64,000 nt of DNA from an uncultured bacterium. Its GTDB lineage: Bacteria > Planctomycetota > Phycisphaerae > Phycisphaerales > SM1A02. The stretch lies in contig CAIXJC010000078.1 of assembly GCA_903919715.1 (NCBI GenBank), forward strand, positions 62,001-126,000. The letters run 5' to 3'. Of this stretch, positions 42,886-50,062 are shown in pieces. Numbering within the stretch: the first letter of the stretch is position 1; each line of letters opens with the position of its first letter. The notes beneath the pieces are model-generated. The model did not search any database and was not told where the DNA came from. It was given only the letters and a program-made list of their open reading frames with translations. The position numbers and the translations under genes were made by a program.

Positions 42886-43527
42886 TTAGACAGCTGCAGG
42901 CGACTTGGAGCCGGCCGCAGACGATTTAGACGATGTTTCTTCTGGTTTAACGAACGGCATTCCAAGTTCAGCCAAAACCAATCGGCTCTTCTTTGGATCG
43001 CTATGCGTAAAGACGATATTGATATTCATTCCGTGTGAGTGATTGACACTTGCCATATTGATTTCTGGCCACACCGCTTGTTCGGTCAGACCCATACCGA
43101 AGTTTCCTTGGCGGTCGAACGTCTTGTCCGACACACCGCGAAAATCCTTGATACGAGGCATTGCGAGGTTGATCAAGCGATCAAGGAAATTCCACATCCG
43201 CTCGCGGCGCAAGGTGACCATGAATGCACTCGGAGCGCCTTCACGAACCTTGAAGTTCGACACAGCCTTCTTCGCAACAATCATGATGGGCTTCTGCCCA
43301 GAGATTGTTGAGAGCGTGCTAATTACAGCATCGCGGTACTCAGGCTTCAACTTCTGATTTTCAAGGTGCCGACCAACGCCCACGTTGATAATGACCTTGT
43401 CGATCTTTGGAAGCTGATGAACGTTCTTCATCCCGAATTCCTTAAGAACTCTGGCTGCAACTTCATCGCGATAGACCCGACGAAGTCGAGGCTCAGGAAG
43501 TGATTTTGGTGTTTCTTTCTTGCTCAT
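42886..43527 (-). CDS. rplE: 50S ribosomal protein L5
   Basis: 5S rRNA-binding central-protuberance protein. 213 residues from ATG 43527 (GAAGGAG upstream); the open frame extends into rplX but without support. Seen: VARVLKEFGMKNVHQLPKID-like start, ISGQKPIMIVAKKAVSNFKV, LRRERMWNFLDRLINLAMPR, FGMGLTEQAVWPEINMASVN. A ~30-residue Ser/Lys/Ala tail follows the core. Confidence 0.97.
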   Translation of the reverse strand: MSKKETPKSLPEPRLRRVYRDEVAARVLKEFGMKNVHQLPKIDKVIINVGVGRHLENQKLKPEYRDAVISTLSTISGQKPIMIVAKKAVSNFKVREGAPSAFMVTLRRERMWNFLDRLINLAMPRIKDFRGVSDKTFDRQGNFGMGLTEQAVWPEINMASVNHSHGMNINIVFTHSDPKKSRLVLAELGMPFVKPEETSSKSSAAGSKSPAAV

Positions 43528-43537
43528 GAATTCTCCT

Positions 43538-43879
43538 TCAAGCCTTCTTCTTGGCTGCCTTGCGCAAGACATGCAGTTCACTGCTGTTGCGCACTGCAAG
43601 CCGAACCTTCGAGCCGTCGGCCTTCGTGACGAATCGAACCCGTGTCGCTTTGCCATCGACCATTGGGCTGACATTTGAAATGTGAATCGAGAGTTCCTTC
43701 TCGATAACGAACCCCTTCGGCTGTTGCTGATTGGGCTTCATATTGCGCTTGCGTACGTTGACGCCCTTGACGAGCACACGCATTGCCTTGCGATCCACCG
43801 AGAGAATCTCTCCGGTTTTTCCGCGGTTATTACCCGCTGTTACGATCACAACATCGCCTTTTTTTACATGGAGCGGCAT
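43538..43879 (-). CDS. rplX: 50S ribosomal protein L24
   Basis: Assembly-initiator protein with a KOW motif (KKGDVVIVTAGNNRGKTGEI). 113 residues. Continues with NVRKRNMKPNQQQPKGFVIE and EKELSIHISNVSPMVDGKAT. Ends in Lys-rich residues. Four bases before it lies the rplN stop. Confidence 0.97.
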   Translation of the reverse strand: MPLHVKKGDVVIVTAGNNRGKTGEILSVDRKAMRVLVKGVNVRKRNMKPNQQQPKGFVIEKELSIHISNVSPMVDGKATRVRFVTKADGSKVRLAVRNSSELHVLRKAAKKKA

Positions 43880-43883
43880 GGGA

Positions 43884-44270
43884 TTAGACCACCTCTGGCG
43901 CGAGGGAAACGATCTTCATGTAGTTCTTCTCCCGAAGTTCACGCGCAACCGCGCCGAAGATGCGCGTGCCTTTGGGATTTCCATCGTCATCGATCAGAAC
44001 GCAAGCGTTCGAATCGAATCGGACATACGAACCGTCATTACGACGCACTGGATATTTAACTCGAACGATTACGGCAAGGGCCTTGTCCCCGGACTTCACG
44101 TCACCATTGGGAATCGCAGCCTTGATTGCAACGCGCACTCGGTCACCGACCGACATCGAAAGACGTGTGAATCGACCTCGGGCTGTGCTCGAACCGAGCA
44201 CACCGATCACCATTGCTTCGCGTGCGCCGCTGTTGTCGGCTACTTCAAGTCTGCTCTCTTTTTGAATCAT
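43884..44270 (-). CDS. rplN: 50S ribosomal protein L14
   Basis: Subunit-interface protein. 128 residues. Seen: [79 protein letters not shown] and the C-terminal [19 protein letters not shown]. Confidence 0.98.
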   Translation of the reverse strand: MIQKESRLEVADNSGAREAMVIGVLGSSTARGRFTRLSMSVGDRVRVAIKAAIPNGDVKSGDKALAVIVRVKYPVRRNDGSYVRFDSNACVLIDDDGNPKGTRIFGAVARELREKNYMKIVSLAPEVV

Positions 44271-44318
44271 GTCTATAACTCCGTTCTATTTGTCGTTCTT
44301 TGATTCGATCGGTATGAA

Positions 44319-44711
44319 CTACTTCTTAGCCGATTCCTTGGTCTTGCCTGCGGTCTTGACTGCGGTCTTGACTGCGGTCTTGACTTCAGTTTTAACTGCG
44401 TCCTTGACTGTTTCGCCGTAAACCATTTCGGTCTTCAGCGGAGCGCGCTCAACAATCCGAACGAGCGCCCAGCGCTTGGTTCTGGAAACTGGGCGGCACT
44501 CTGCGATTTCGACGCGGTCGCCCGCATGCGATTCGTTTGTTTCGTCGTGGATCTGAAGCACAGTTCGCCTCCGAACATACTTTCCGTAACGAGGATGTCG
44601 TGCTGAATATGAGATGACGACGCGACGGGTGCGATCCTGCACATCTCGATCGACCATTCCAATGAGCCGAGGGCTCTTCTCTGGAATCACGACTGGGGAT
44701 TTACGACTCAA
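44319..44711 (-). CDS. rpsQ: 30S ribosomal protein S17 with repeat-coded tail
   Basis: Early-assembly 16S rRNA binder. 130 residues against ~85-90. The OB core is standard (LIGMVDRDVQDRTRRVVISY, HPRYGKYVRRRTVLQIHDET, HAGDRVEIAECRPVSRTKRW). The tail VKTEVKTAVKTAVKTAGKTK is encoded by three 12-bp repeats at 44350-44385. It overlaps rpmC by ATGA (44708-44711). Confidence 0.96.
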   Translation of the reverse strand: MSRKSPVVIPEKSPRLIGMVDRDVQDRTRRVVISYSARHPRYGKYVRRRTVLQIHDETNESHAGDRVEIAECRPVSRTKRWALVRIVERAPLKTEMVYGETVKDAVKTEVKTAVKTAVKTAGKTKESAKK

Positions 44712-45007
44712 GACTTCACCTTCTTTCGATCATCAGACTTCTTGCTGTCAGTTTTTTTGACAACGGGTTTCTTCACAACAACTGCCTCTGCGACTTTCTT
44801 TGGCGAAACAGGGCTCGCCGCAACTCGTCGTGCAGATACTTCGGTCAACAGTCGAGCAAGGTCGTTTCGCATCTTCCCAAACTGGGAAGAATCCTTGACC
44901 TTTTCGGTCACGACTTGCGACTTGAGATCGAAAAGGGCTCGACGAACTCGGGAACTTTCCACGCTGAGTTCTTCGTCCTTCAGCTTTTTAATTTCATTCA
45001 TATCCAT
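44708..45007 (-). CDS. rpmC: 50S ribosomal protein L29
   Basis: Two-helix protein at the tunnel exit. 99 residues against ~65. The N-terminal part is L29 (MNEIKKLKDEELSVESSRVR, RALFDLKSQVVTEKVKDSSQ, GKMRNDLARLLTEVSARR); the last ~35 residues are a Lys/Val/Pro tail. The 92-base spacer to rplP contains the 14-bp repeat array. Confidence 0.95.
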   Translation of the reverse strand: MDMNEIKKLKDEELSVESSRVRRALFDLKSQVVTEKVKDSSQFGKMRNDLARLLTEVSARRVAASPVSPKKVAEAVVVKKPVVKKTDSKKSDDRKKVKS

Positions 45008-45045
45008 TGATTCTGTTCCTTGCTTCTAATTGCTTGCTTCTTATG

Positions 45046-45087
45046 GCTGGCTTCTTGTTGCTGGCTTCTTGTTGCTGGCTTCTTGTT
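45046..45087. repeat. Tandem repeat, 14-bp unit x3, rplP-rpmC spacer
   Basis: Three perfect copies of GCTGGCTTCTTGTT in a 92-base gap inside the ribosomal operon. Related TTGCTTC words continue on both sides. Confidence 0.93.
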
Positions 45088-45099
45088 CTTGAAATCGAA

Positions 45100-45519
45100 T
45101 TACACCGCTAAACGACGTGCAACCATTCTGCAACGAATCGGCATCTTGTGAGCCACGCGCGCGAGTGCTTGCTTTGCCAAATCTTCCGGCACACCTTCGA
45201 CTTCGAAGAGGATCGTTCCAGGCTTGACGCATGCTGCCCAATATTCGACTTCGGCCTTTCCAGTACCCATTCGCGTTTCCAGTGGCTTCTTCGAAATCGG
45301 CTTCTCTGGGAAAACACGGATGTAAAGCTTTCCTTGGCGACGAAGGAAATGCTGAGCCGCAATACGACCTGCGTCGATCTGGCGACCGCTCAGCCATACC
45401 GTCTCCAAAGATTGCAATCCGTAGTCGCCGAAAGCGACATAGTTGCCGCGCGTTGCGCAGCCCTTCATCTTGCCGCGCTGTTGCTTGCGGTACTTGACTC
45501 GTGATGGAAGTAGTTTCAT
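45100..45519 (-). CDS. rplP: 50S ribosomal protein L16
   Basis: Binds near the peptidyl transferase centre and A-site tRNA. 139 residues. Seen: LLPSRVKYRKQQRGKMKGCA, GDYGLQSLETVWLSGRQIDA, FPEKPISKKPLETRMGTGKA, GTILFEVEGVPEDLAKQALA. Confidence 0.98.
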   Translation of the reverse strand: MKLLPSRVKYRKQQRGKMKGCATRGNYVAFGDYGLQSLETVWLSGRQIDAGRIAAQHFLRRQGKLYIRVFPEKPISKKPLETRMGTGKAEVEYWAACVKPGTILFEVEGVPEDLAKQALARVAHKMPIRCRMVARRLAV

Positions 45520-45550
45520 GTCTTCTTTTCTTTTCTGGGTTCAGTTCAGA

Positions 45551-46258
45551 TCAGCGGCGTCCACGTGCACGTGCTCGGCCACCCGCAGCAGTCGATTGGT
45601 ATTCAGGTTGAGCTTCAGCGGCTGAATACATTCCGCGATACACCCACACCTTGACGCCGAGTGCGCCATATGTTGTGAATGAATGTGCCAAGGCATAATC
45701 AACATGCGCCTGCAACGTTGAACGTGGAATCGATCCAAGGCGCATATCAAGTGTTCGGCTCATTTCTGCGCCGCCCAATCGTCCAGCCAACAGAATTCGA
45801 ATTCCCTTTGCGCCGTTCTGCATTGCACTTTCGCATCGCTGCTTAATGAGGCGGCGAAAATTCGCTCGCTTCTTCAATTGCTCAGCCATCGTTTCAGCAA
45901 TCAATCTTGCATCAATTTCTGGATTGCGAACTTCGACAACATTGACAGCAACCTTGCGGCTCGTCAGTGCTTGAAGCTCGTTAATCAATTGCTCCTTACC
46001 GGAACCCTTGAGTCCAAGCACTTGGCCTGGTCGAGCGGTCTTGATCACGACCGTCAACTCTTCACGAGTGCGCTCGATCAGAATATCGCTGACTGCCGCG
46101 AATGGAGGAGTGCGATTCAGTCGCTTATCGATGAACTTACGGATTCGATAATCCTCGACGAGCAATTCACCAAAGAGCGCCTTCGGGGCGAACCAACGGC
46201 TCTTGTGTGCTTCGGTGATGCCGACTCGGAAACCAAATGGATGTGTTTTTTGACCCAT
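45551..46258 (-). CDS. rpsC: 30S ribosomal protein S3
   Basis: mRNA-entry protein with an N-terminal KH domain. 235 residues from ATG 46258 (MGQKTHPFGFRVGITEAHKS), chosen as the family start; the frame is open ten codons upstream. Seen: VVIKTARPGQVLGLKGSGKE (KH loop), AEQLKKRANFRRLIKQRCES, AKGIRILLAGRLGGAEMSRT, GVKVWVYRG. C-terminus is Gly/Arg-rich. Confidence 0.98.
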   Translation of the reverse strand: MGQKTHPFGFRVGITEAHKSRWFAPKALFGELLVEDYRIRKFIDKRLNRTPPFAAVSDILIERTREELTVVIKTARPGQVLGLKGSGKEQLINELQALTSRKVAVNVVEVRNPEIDARLIAETMAEQLKKRANFRRLIKQRCESAMQNGAKGIRILLAGRLGGAEMSRTLDMRLGSIPRSTLQAHVDYALAHSFTTYGALGVKVWVYRGMYSAAEAQPEYQSTAAGGRARARGRR

Positions 46259-46268
46259 ATTGAAAACC

Positions 46269-46604
46269 TCAGGAGTTGCGCTCAGCAACGGTCACGTAAA
46301 TATGACACGTTCGCTTCTTGATTGGATGTGAGCGCCCACGGTCTTTCGGCTGAAAGCGCTTGATGATTGGACCTTCGTCCACCTTTGTTTCTTTGATGAA
46401 GAGCGAGCCAATATCGGCGTCCTTCTCTTCTGCATTGGCGATTGCACTCTTGAGCACAACCTTCACGAACACAGCGCCACGTCGTGGGCTGAAGTCGAGT
46501 CGAGCCATTGCACTTGCGACATCGAGACCACGGATCATGTCAATGACCAAGCGGACTTTGCGCGGTGCGATGCGGCAGTGACGATGTGTAGCTGTATATG
46601 CCAT
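46269..46604 (-). CDS. rplV: 50S ribosomal protein L22
   Basis: Tunnel-lining protein with an extended hairpin. 111 residues. Seen: HRHCRIAPRKVRLVIDMIRG, ARLDFSPRRGAVFVKVVLKS, AIANAEEKDADIGSLFIKET, PKDRGRSHPIKKRTCHIYVT. Confidence 0.97.
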   Translation of the reverse strand: MAYTATHRHCRIAPRKVRLVIDMIRGLDVASAMARLDFSPRRGAVFVKVVLKSAIANAEEKDADIGSLFIKETKVDEGPIIKRFQPKDRGRSHPIKKRTCHIYVTVAERNS

Positions 46605-46621
46605 AGGAATCTCCAGTTGAA

Positions 46622-46918
46622 TCAGCTTCCAGACTTCTCGCCGCCGGCGATGCCTTCCTTCTTATTCGTGTGTCCGCGGAACGTTCGAGTCATCGAGAAC
46701 TCGCCAAGCTTGTGACCAACCATGTCTTCGGTGACAAAGACATCGATGAACATGCGACCGTTGTGAACCTGAAATGTTGTTCCAACAAATTCTGGAACGA
46801 TCGTGCAGGCGCGGCGCCAAGTCTTGATTGGCATACGTCTGCTTCCCGGTTGAATCGCTTCGACCTTGCGGAAGAGCTTTTCGTCAACGGCGGGACCTTT
46901 CTTTGATGATCGAGACAT
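46622..46918 (-). CDS. rpsS: 30S ribosomal protein S19
   Basis: Head protein pairing with S13. 98 residues. Seen: [77 protein letters not shown]. Confidence 0.98.
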   Translation of the reverse strand: MSRSSKKGPAVDEKLFRKVEAIQPGSRRMPIKTWRRACTIVPEFVGTTFQVHNGRMFIDVFVTEDMVGHKLGEFSMTRTFRGHTNKKEGIAGGEKSGS

Positions 46919-46951
46919 GTTTCGTGATCTCCTGAGTAAATAGACCGAAAA

Positions 46952-47806
46952 TTAGACTTTCAACTGACCGTACCGACGACTGAATCGACGTCGAAGAATT
47001 CGTTCATCACTGGCCTTGCCGCGCAAACGAGTGCGACCGCCCTTTGATGGTGTGTTGCTTGCATTCGATGGAATCTGTCCACCCTTTGAACGACCTTCAC
47101 CACCTCCGTGCGGATGCTGATGATGACTCATCGCCATACCGCGAGTTCGTGGACGTCGTCCGAGCCAACGAGCGCGACCTGCTTTCCCAAGCTTGACGAG
47201 CGCGTGATCTGCGTTGCCGACTGGACCGATCGTTGCGCGACAATCCAGCGAGACCTGGCGAATTTCGCCCGATGGCATCACGAGTGTTGCGAAGCGGCCT
47301 TCTTTGTTTGTCAGTCGAGCTGACATTCCAGCCGAGCGAACCATTTGTGCGCCACGTCCAGGGACCATTTCGATTGCATGCAATTCGAGTCCAGTTGGAA
47401 TAAAGCGGAGCGTCATGCAATTGCCGACATCTGGATCGATCTGCTTCGCAGAACTGAGAACTTTCGATCCGACCTTGATGTTCTTCGGAGCAAGGATGTA
47501 TCGCACGCTTCCATCGTCGTACTTCAGAAGCGCAAGATGGCATGAGCGGTTTGGATCGTATTCAACTCCTACAACCAGAGCTGGTTCGTCATCCTTTTGA
47601 CGGCGCCAGTCAATCAATCGATAGCGGCGCTTGTGTCCACCACCCTGTTGAATGACGGTCAACTTTCCTTGGCAATTTCGTCCGCCGGTTTTTGGCAGTG
47701 GACGAAGCAGGCTTTTTTCTGGCTTCTTCTTGGTGACTTCAGTGTGCAAATTCACCGACGCGTTGCGGCGGCTATTCGTGACTGGTTTGTAAACGCGAAT
47801 CGTCAT
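46952..47806 (-). CDS. rplB: 50S ribosomal protein L2
   Basis: Core protein needed for subunit joining and peptidyl transfer. 284 residues. Seen: KPVTNSRRNASVNLHTEVTK, GGRNCQGKLTVIQQGGGHKR, IALNDFR-type region absent but YDPNRSCHLALLKYDDGSVR present, GNCMTLRFIPTGLELHAIEM, and MSHHQHPHGGGEGRSKGGQ with the conserved His. Ends DERILRRRFSRRYGQLKV. Confidence 0.98.
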   Translation of the reverse strand: MTIRVYKPVTNSRRNASVNLHTEVTKKKPEKSLLRPLPKTGGRNCQGKLTVIQQGGGHKRRYRLIDWRRQKDDEPALVVGVEYDPNRSCHLALLKYDDGSVRYILAPKNIKVGSKVLSSAKQIDPDVGNCMTLRFIPTGLELHAIEMVPGRGAQMVRSAGMSARLTNKEGRFATLVMPSGEIRQVSLDCRATIGPVGNADHALVKLGKAGRARWLGRRPRTRGMAMSHHQHPHGGGEGRSKGGQIPSNASNTPSKGGRTRLRGKASDERILRRRFSRRYGQLKV

Positions 47807-47829
47807 GGGTTCTGTTCTCCAGTATCAAA

Positions 47830-48108
47830 TCAGAAGAGTTCGATCCGGTCTTCGGGGTGCACGCGAACGATCGCATGCTTGACCCACTTGCCTGGAATGA
47901 GGCCGAACTTCGCTCGGCGGTCTTCGCCTTTTCGGTTGTTGACGCTGACGCCAAGCACGCGAACTTTGTACAGCGCAACAACAGCCAACTTCACGTCGGT
48001 CTTGTTGGCTCGGCCATCGATCTCAAAGGTGTAACGATTGACATCGCTTGCACCAGCGTTTGCTTTTTCAGTGATCAATGGGCGACGAATGACTTCAGTT
48101 GGAATCAT
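47830..48108 (-). CDS. rplW: 50S ribosomal protein L23
   Basis: Tunnel-exit docking site for trigger factor and SRP. 92 residues. Seen: PTEVIRRPLITEKANAGASD, VNRYTFEIDGRANKTDVKLA, VVALYKVRVLGVSVNNRKGE. It overlaps rplD by four bases. Confidence 0.97.
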   Translation of the reverse strand: MIPTEVIRRPLITEKANAGASDVNRYTFEIDGRANKTDVKLAVVALYKVRVLGVSVNNRKGEDRRAKFGLIPGKWVKHAIVRVHPEDRIELF

Positions 48109-48761
48109 GAGTGAGCCTCTTCTGCCGTTTCGAAGCAGCTTTCATCGAGGAATGCAAGCAGTGTCGCACGATCAATCACCAAGTATCGGTGATTGAGCAA
48201 CTCGAACACGTTGAGTTGATCAACACGAATCGTCGAGGAATATGGAAGATTTGCCGCGCTTTGACGAGCGACATCATTCTTTGGATCGAGCGCAATCAAG
48301 CAGGTTCGATCGATTCCAACCACCGTGAGCAAGTCTGCGAACACCGTGGTCTTTCCTGATGCAAGGTTGAGATGATCGAAGCATTTCACTTCGCCATCAA
48401 CAAGCTTGGCCAACAGCGCGTTGCGATTAGCAAGGCGTCGCATCTTTCGCGGAAGGGACGATCGCAAATCTTCACGAGTTCGCGTCTTTGCAAAGGCCAC
48501 ACCACCGCCCTTGCGGATTGGTGAACGGACGGCGCCAGCGCGGGCACCTCCTGTTCCTTTTTGCTTGTAAATCTTTCGCGTCGAACCATGGACGCTTCCG
48601 CGACTCTTGGTTCGAGCAGAGCCTTGTCGTTGGTTCAAATGAACCGCAACATAAGCCTGCTTCAGCAGAGCGAAGCGAACTTCGCCGCCGAGCATTTCTG
48701 GATCGATCTGGAGGGAGTCGACCTTCTTACCGTCATGAGAATAGATTGGTAAATCAATCAT
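48105..48761 (-). CDS. rplD: 50S ribosomal protein L4
   Basis: Tunnel protein; in E. coli it represses the S10 operon. 218 residues. Seen: HLNQRQGSARTKSRGSVHGS, TRKIYKQKGTGGARAGAVRS, PIRKGGGVAFAKTRTREDLR, SLPRKMRRLANRNALLAKLV, FADLLTVVGIDRTCLIALDP. AAGGA upstream of the ATG. Unlike most operons, a 181-base gap separates it from rplC. Confidence 0.97.
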   Translation of the reverse strand: MIDLPIYSHDGKKVDSLQIDPEMLGGEVRFALLKQAYVAVHLNQRQGSARTKSRGSVHGSTRKIYKQKGTGGARAGAVRSPIRKGGGVAFAKTRTREDLRSSLPRKMRRLANRNALLAKLVDGEVKCFDHLNLASGKTTVFADLLTVVGIDRTCLIALDPKNDVARQSAANLPYSSTIRVDQLNVFELLNHRYLVIDRATLLAFLDESCFETAEEAHS

Positions 48762-48919
48762 TTCGTATTTCCTTCGGCGTCTTTTCGCCGTTTTCGCCTT
48801 GCTCTCCCTACGCCAATCACAACAGGCGGAGGGCAGAGTTTGACTTGGATGATGTTCAAGTTGTCCTTGTCGTGTGGTTCCCGAGGGCTTTCGCCGTTTG
48901 GGCCTTCACAACAAAGCAT
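48758..48919 (-). CDS. Possible small protein between rplC and rplD (53 aa)
   Basis: An ATG at 48919 opens 53 codons beginning MLCCEGPNGESPREPHDKDN and ending RKRRKDAEGNTK; its TGA overlaps the rplD ATG (48758-48761). It fills an unusual gap where rplC and rplD are normally adjacent. No Shine-Dalgarno is convincing, no family recognised, and composition (two adjacent Cys, basic C-terminus) is not informative. It may be a leader frame or chance. Confidence 0.25.
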   Translation of the reverse strand: MLCCEGPNGESPREPHDKDNLNIIQVKLCPPPVVIGVGRARRKRRKDAEGNTK

Positions 48920-48942
48920 GACGTCCGTGAGAAAAATGACGT

Positions 48943-49629
48943 CTATGCCTTGGCCTGGAGCCTTGCCTTTGGTTTGTAGAGCCGTACTGCAGCTCGGACC
49001 GTGAGATAACCAGAGTTTGCGCCGGGGACCGCCCCCTTCACAATGAGTAAATTCTTTTCGGCATCAATGCTGATGACGTCGAGGCTTCGCGTGGTGACGC
49101 GCTCGTTGCCTAAACGACCAGGCATCTTCTTGCCCTTCTTGATCTTTGCACCATGTCCACGATCGGTTCCGTGACTTCCGATGGAACCAGGGGAACGATG
49201 CTTGCGCTCGGTACCGTGCGATGCGCAAAGACCTTTGAAGCGATACGCCTTCATAACTCCGGCGAATCCTTTTCCTTTGCTTGTTCCGATGACATCAACA
49301 AACTTCACATTGCTGAAGGTCGACGCATCAATCATTTGACCGAGCGTGAATGCTTCTGCTTCTGCGTCACTTGCCAAACGAACTTCTGTGTGCACGCGCT
49401 TTGGTGCGACTCCAGCTTTCGCATCGTGACCGATGACTGGCATCGAACTTCGGCGTGGCTTGATGTCTTCGTATGCAAGCTGCACGGCGCTATAGCCATC
49501 CTTCGCACTTGTCTTCACTTGCGTTACAAAGCATGGTCCGGCGGAAATCACGGTGACTGGAATGTTGCGACCATCGTCGAGAAACCAACGAGTCATTCCA
49601 ATTTTTCGACCGATGATTGCAGTGTTCAT
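48943..49629 (-). CDS. rplC: 50S ribosomal protein L3
   Basis: Peptidyl-transferase-region protein and early assembler. 228 residues. Seen: AIIGRKIGMTRWFLDDGRNI, PVTVISAGPCFVTQVKTSAK, GTSKGKGFAGVMKAYRFKGL, HGTERKHRSPGSIGSHGTDR, MPGRLGNERVTTRSLDVISI. Confidence 0.98.
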   Translation of the reverse strand: MNTAIIGRKIGMTRWFLDDGRNIPVTVISAGPCFVTQVKTSAKDGYSAVQLAYEDIKPRRSSMPVIGHDAKAGVAPKRVHTEVRLASDAEAEAFTLGQMIDASTFSNVKFVDVIGTSKGKGFAGVMKAYRFKGLCASHGTERKHRSPGSIGSHGTDRGHGAKIKKGKKMPGRLGNERVTTRSLDVISIDAEKNLLIVKGAVPGANSGYLTVRAAVRLYKPKARLQAKA

Positions 49630-49650
49630 TTCGAGCAGCTCCGTTAATTC

Positions 49651-49956
49651 TTAGGCTTTGATTTTCACGAACACGCCGGCCGGAACCACCAAACGGTTCA
49701 GAGCGTCGACGGTCTTGGAATTTGGATCAGAGATATCGATGATGCGCTTGTGAGTTCGGATTTCGAACTGTTCACGACTTTTCTTATCGATAAATGGTGA
49801 TCGGTTGACGGTATAGATTTCGCGTCGCGTCGGCAACGGAACAGGTCCCGCTACGCGTGCACCGCTGATCTTTGTTTGCTCCACGATTTCACGGGCGCTG
49901 GCATCCAGCACCTGATGGTCGTACGCTTCGAGTCTTATGCGAATAGTTCCGTTCAT
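49651..49956 (-). CDS. rpsJ: 30S ribosomal protein S10
   Basis: Head protein; also NusE in transcription antitermination. 101 residues. Seen: [73 protein letters not shown]. First gene of the cluster; the str genes (rpsL, rpsG, fusA, tuf) are not upstream. Confidence 0.98.
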   Translation of the reverse strand: MNGTIRIRLEAYDHQVLDASAREIVEQTKISGARVAGPVPLPTRREIYTVNRSPFIDKKSREQFEIRTHKRIIDISDPNSKTVDALNRLVVPAGVFVKIKA

Positions 49957-49963
49957 AGTAGTT

Positions 49964-49978
49964 CCCCTAGATCAGGGG
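49964..49978 (-). promoter_or_regulatory. Hairpin over the rpsJ Shine-Dalgarno
   Basis: CCCCT/AGGGG, 5 bp with a five-base loop, in the leader 8-22 bases before the rpsJ ATG. The AGGGG strand (49968-49964) is the Shine-Dalgarno. A folded leader would hide the ribosome site of the first gene. Confidence 0.5.
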
Positions 49979-49988
49979 CGAATCGGCG

Positions 49989-50016
49989 ATGCTACCGTCT
50001 TGCCGAAAACTGTCAA
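49989..50016 (-). promoter_or_regulatory. Promoter of the S10-spc-alpha cluster
   Basis: On the minus strand, TTGACA (50016-50011) and TAGCAT (49994-49989) are separated by 16 bases. Predicted start ~49982 gives a leader of about 25 bases before rpsJ. Confidence 0.65.
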
Positions 50017-50062
50017 CTGCCTGAAACAATTGATTCCGTTGCCCTGCGCGAGGCGGATCTGG

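Noticed and set aside
46269-49956. Long plus-strand frames opposite L2, L3 and L4
   Set aside because: They are antisense shadows of certain ribosomal protein genes.
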